Source: Gaiellasilicea sp963829845
GTDB taxonomy: Bacteria; Actinomycetota; Thermoleophilia; Gaiellales; Gaiellaceae
Assembly (NCBI GenBank): GCA_963829845.1
Contig: CAWHKD010000024.1
Span: 1-64,000 of the forward strand
Reading direction: 5' to 3'
Length of the DNA stretch: 64,000 nucleotides
The number at the start of each line of letters is the position of its first letter. Position 1 is the stretch's first letter. This document shows, piece after piece, positions 63,455 to 64,000 of the stretch. The translations under genes were made by a program, and so were the position numbers. The notes below the pieces were generated by a model. That model saw nothing but the letters and a program-made list of their open reading frames with translations. It did not search any database and had not been told where the DNA came from.

Positions 63455-64000
63455 GAGGGTTTGGCGGAATCGCGCTCGTGGCCGGGCTGCGATGGTCGTT
63501 CCGAAGCAAGGACGCAGGGAGCGATGCCGGCGGCCGCGCGGGCGCGGTGCGAGTTAGCGCGCTTCCAGTCGTCGCCGAGCTCGGCGACCGTCTGCTCCTG
63601 ACCGGTGGGCACGAAGATCGGGTCGTAGCCGAAGCCCTCTTCGCCGCGGCGCTCCGTCGCGACCGTCCCCTCCAGGATCCCCGTGCCGCGCCGCTCCTCC
63701 CCGGCCGGGCCAAGCGCGACGAGCTCGCAGACGTAGCGCGCGCGGCGATCGTCGACGCCGTCGAGCTCCACCAGAAGCTGCCCGACACCGTCGGCTGCCC
63801 AGCGGGCGGAGGCGACGCCGGGCCCGCCCCCGAGCGCGGCAACCTCGATTCCGGAGTCTTCGCCGAGCACCCACTCCTCCGGCGAGGCCGACTCGCGCCC
63901 GAACGCGGCTTTCGCGCGGGCGTTCTCGTGGTAGGTCGCCCCGTCCTCGGGCGGGTACTCGAGGCCGGTCTCGAGCAGCGCGAGCTCCCAACCCGGCAAC
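63451..64000 (-). CDS. rdgB: XTP/dITP pyrophosphatase (5-prime end beyond the window)
   Basis: This HAM1-family enzyme removes non-canonical purine nucleotides (dITP, XTP) as monophosphates. The visible part begins inside the protein (LPGWELALLE); the usual opening (VLATRNPGKLREF-like) should lie past the window edge, so the methionine near 63999 is not the true start. Seen here are TYHENARAKA, LGEDSGIEV, GYDPIFVP and the late SHRARA motif. The window edge, not mutation, truncates it. Confidence 0.9.
   Translation of the reverse strand, partial: LPGWELALLETGLEYPPEDGATYHENARAKAAFGRESASPEEWVLGEDSGIEVAALGGGPGVASARWAADGVGQLLVELDGVDDRRARYVCELVALGPAGEERRGTGILEGTVATERRGEEGFGYDPIFVPTGQEQTVAELGDDWKRANSHRARAAAGIAPCVLASERPSQPGHERDSAKPS

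Overview
The window is 64 kb of very GC-rich, gene-dense chromosomal DNA. I infer an actinobacterium (Actinomycetota), probably a deep branch such as Thermoleophilia. The inference rests on the GC content, frequent GTG and TTG starts, Gram-positive style LexA and CsoR operators, actinobacterial gene order (rplM-rpsI-glmM-glmS, acpS-nnr-alr, guaB-guaA) and many starts that look leaderless. No marker gene proves the class. I saw no rRNA, tRNA, insertion sequence, prophage or CRISPR array. Almost everything is core metabolism, envelope, stress and regulation.

Layout. 1-0.9 kb: a 107-bp tandem repeat running into thymidine kinase (tdk). 0.9-5.5 kb: a secreted endonuclease/exonuclease/phosphatase-fold protein and a four-gene OpuC-type osmoprotectant ABC transporter. 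5.5-16.6 kb: a DMT exporter, a CAP-domain protein, a multi-GAF histidine kinase with its response regulator, ispH, an isoleucyl-tRNA synthetase with degenerate signature motifs, trxA, a DUF2231 membrane protein and a 50-aa ORF. 16.6-24 kb: lipid kinase, Nudix, cyclic-nucleotide-binding protein, hydrolases, RidA, a GCS2 ligase, an M14-like peptidase, a selenocysteine peroxiredoxin-like gene and a large membrane protein. 24-31 kb: MMPL transporter, fabI, a large secreted subtilase and an SDR. 31-34.6 kb: a copper operon (copZ, secreted protein, copA, csoR) behind a CsoR operator. 34.6-38.5 kb: alr, nnr, acpS, a HAD phosphatase and arfB. 38.6-46 kb: a selenocysteine formate dehydrogenase (fdhB-fdhA, then birA) facing fdhD, a methyltransferase and mobA, plus two unknown small genes. 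46-52 kb: ankyrin lipoprotein, glmS, glmM (frameshifted), rpsI, rplM, MFS transporter. 52-64 kb: uracil-DNA glycosylase-like gene, acylphosphatase, guaA, guaB, a PfkB kinase, a D,D-carboxypeptidase, a LysM protein, pyrF, an SOS-box exonuclease/GIY-YIG nuclease, HU, pyrE, a roadblock protein, a YihY protein and a partial rdgB.

The main findings are as follows. Two genes are each split by one in-frame TGA exactly where the family has a catalytic Cys or Sec. One of these TGAs is followed at once by a perfect 9-bp hairpin. The genome therefore very likely decodes selenocysteine. Nearly every first gene of a transcription unit has a TAnnnT hexamer (sometimes GATnnT) 6-8 nt before its start codon, which predicts widespread leaderless transcription and helped me choose starts. 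Other regulatory structure includes a perfect LexA box, a CsoR operator, a palindrome repeated twice in different reading frames of one gene, and a 98-nt intergenic cloverleaf-like element of unknown role. All coordinates and residue numbers were counted by eye.
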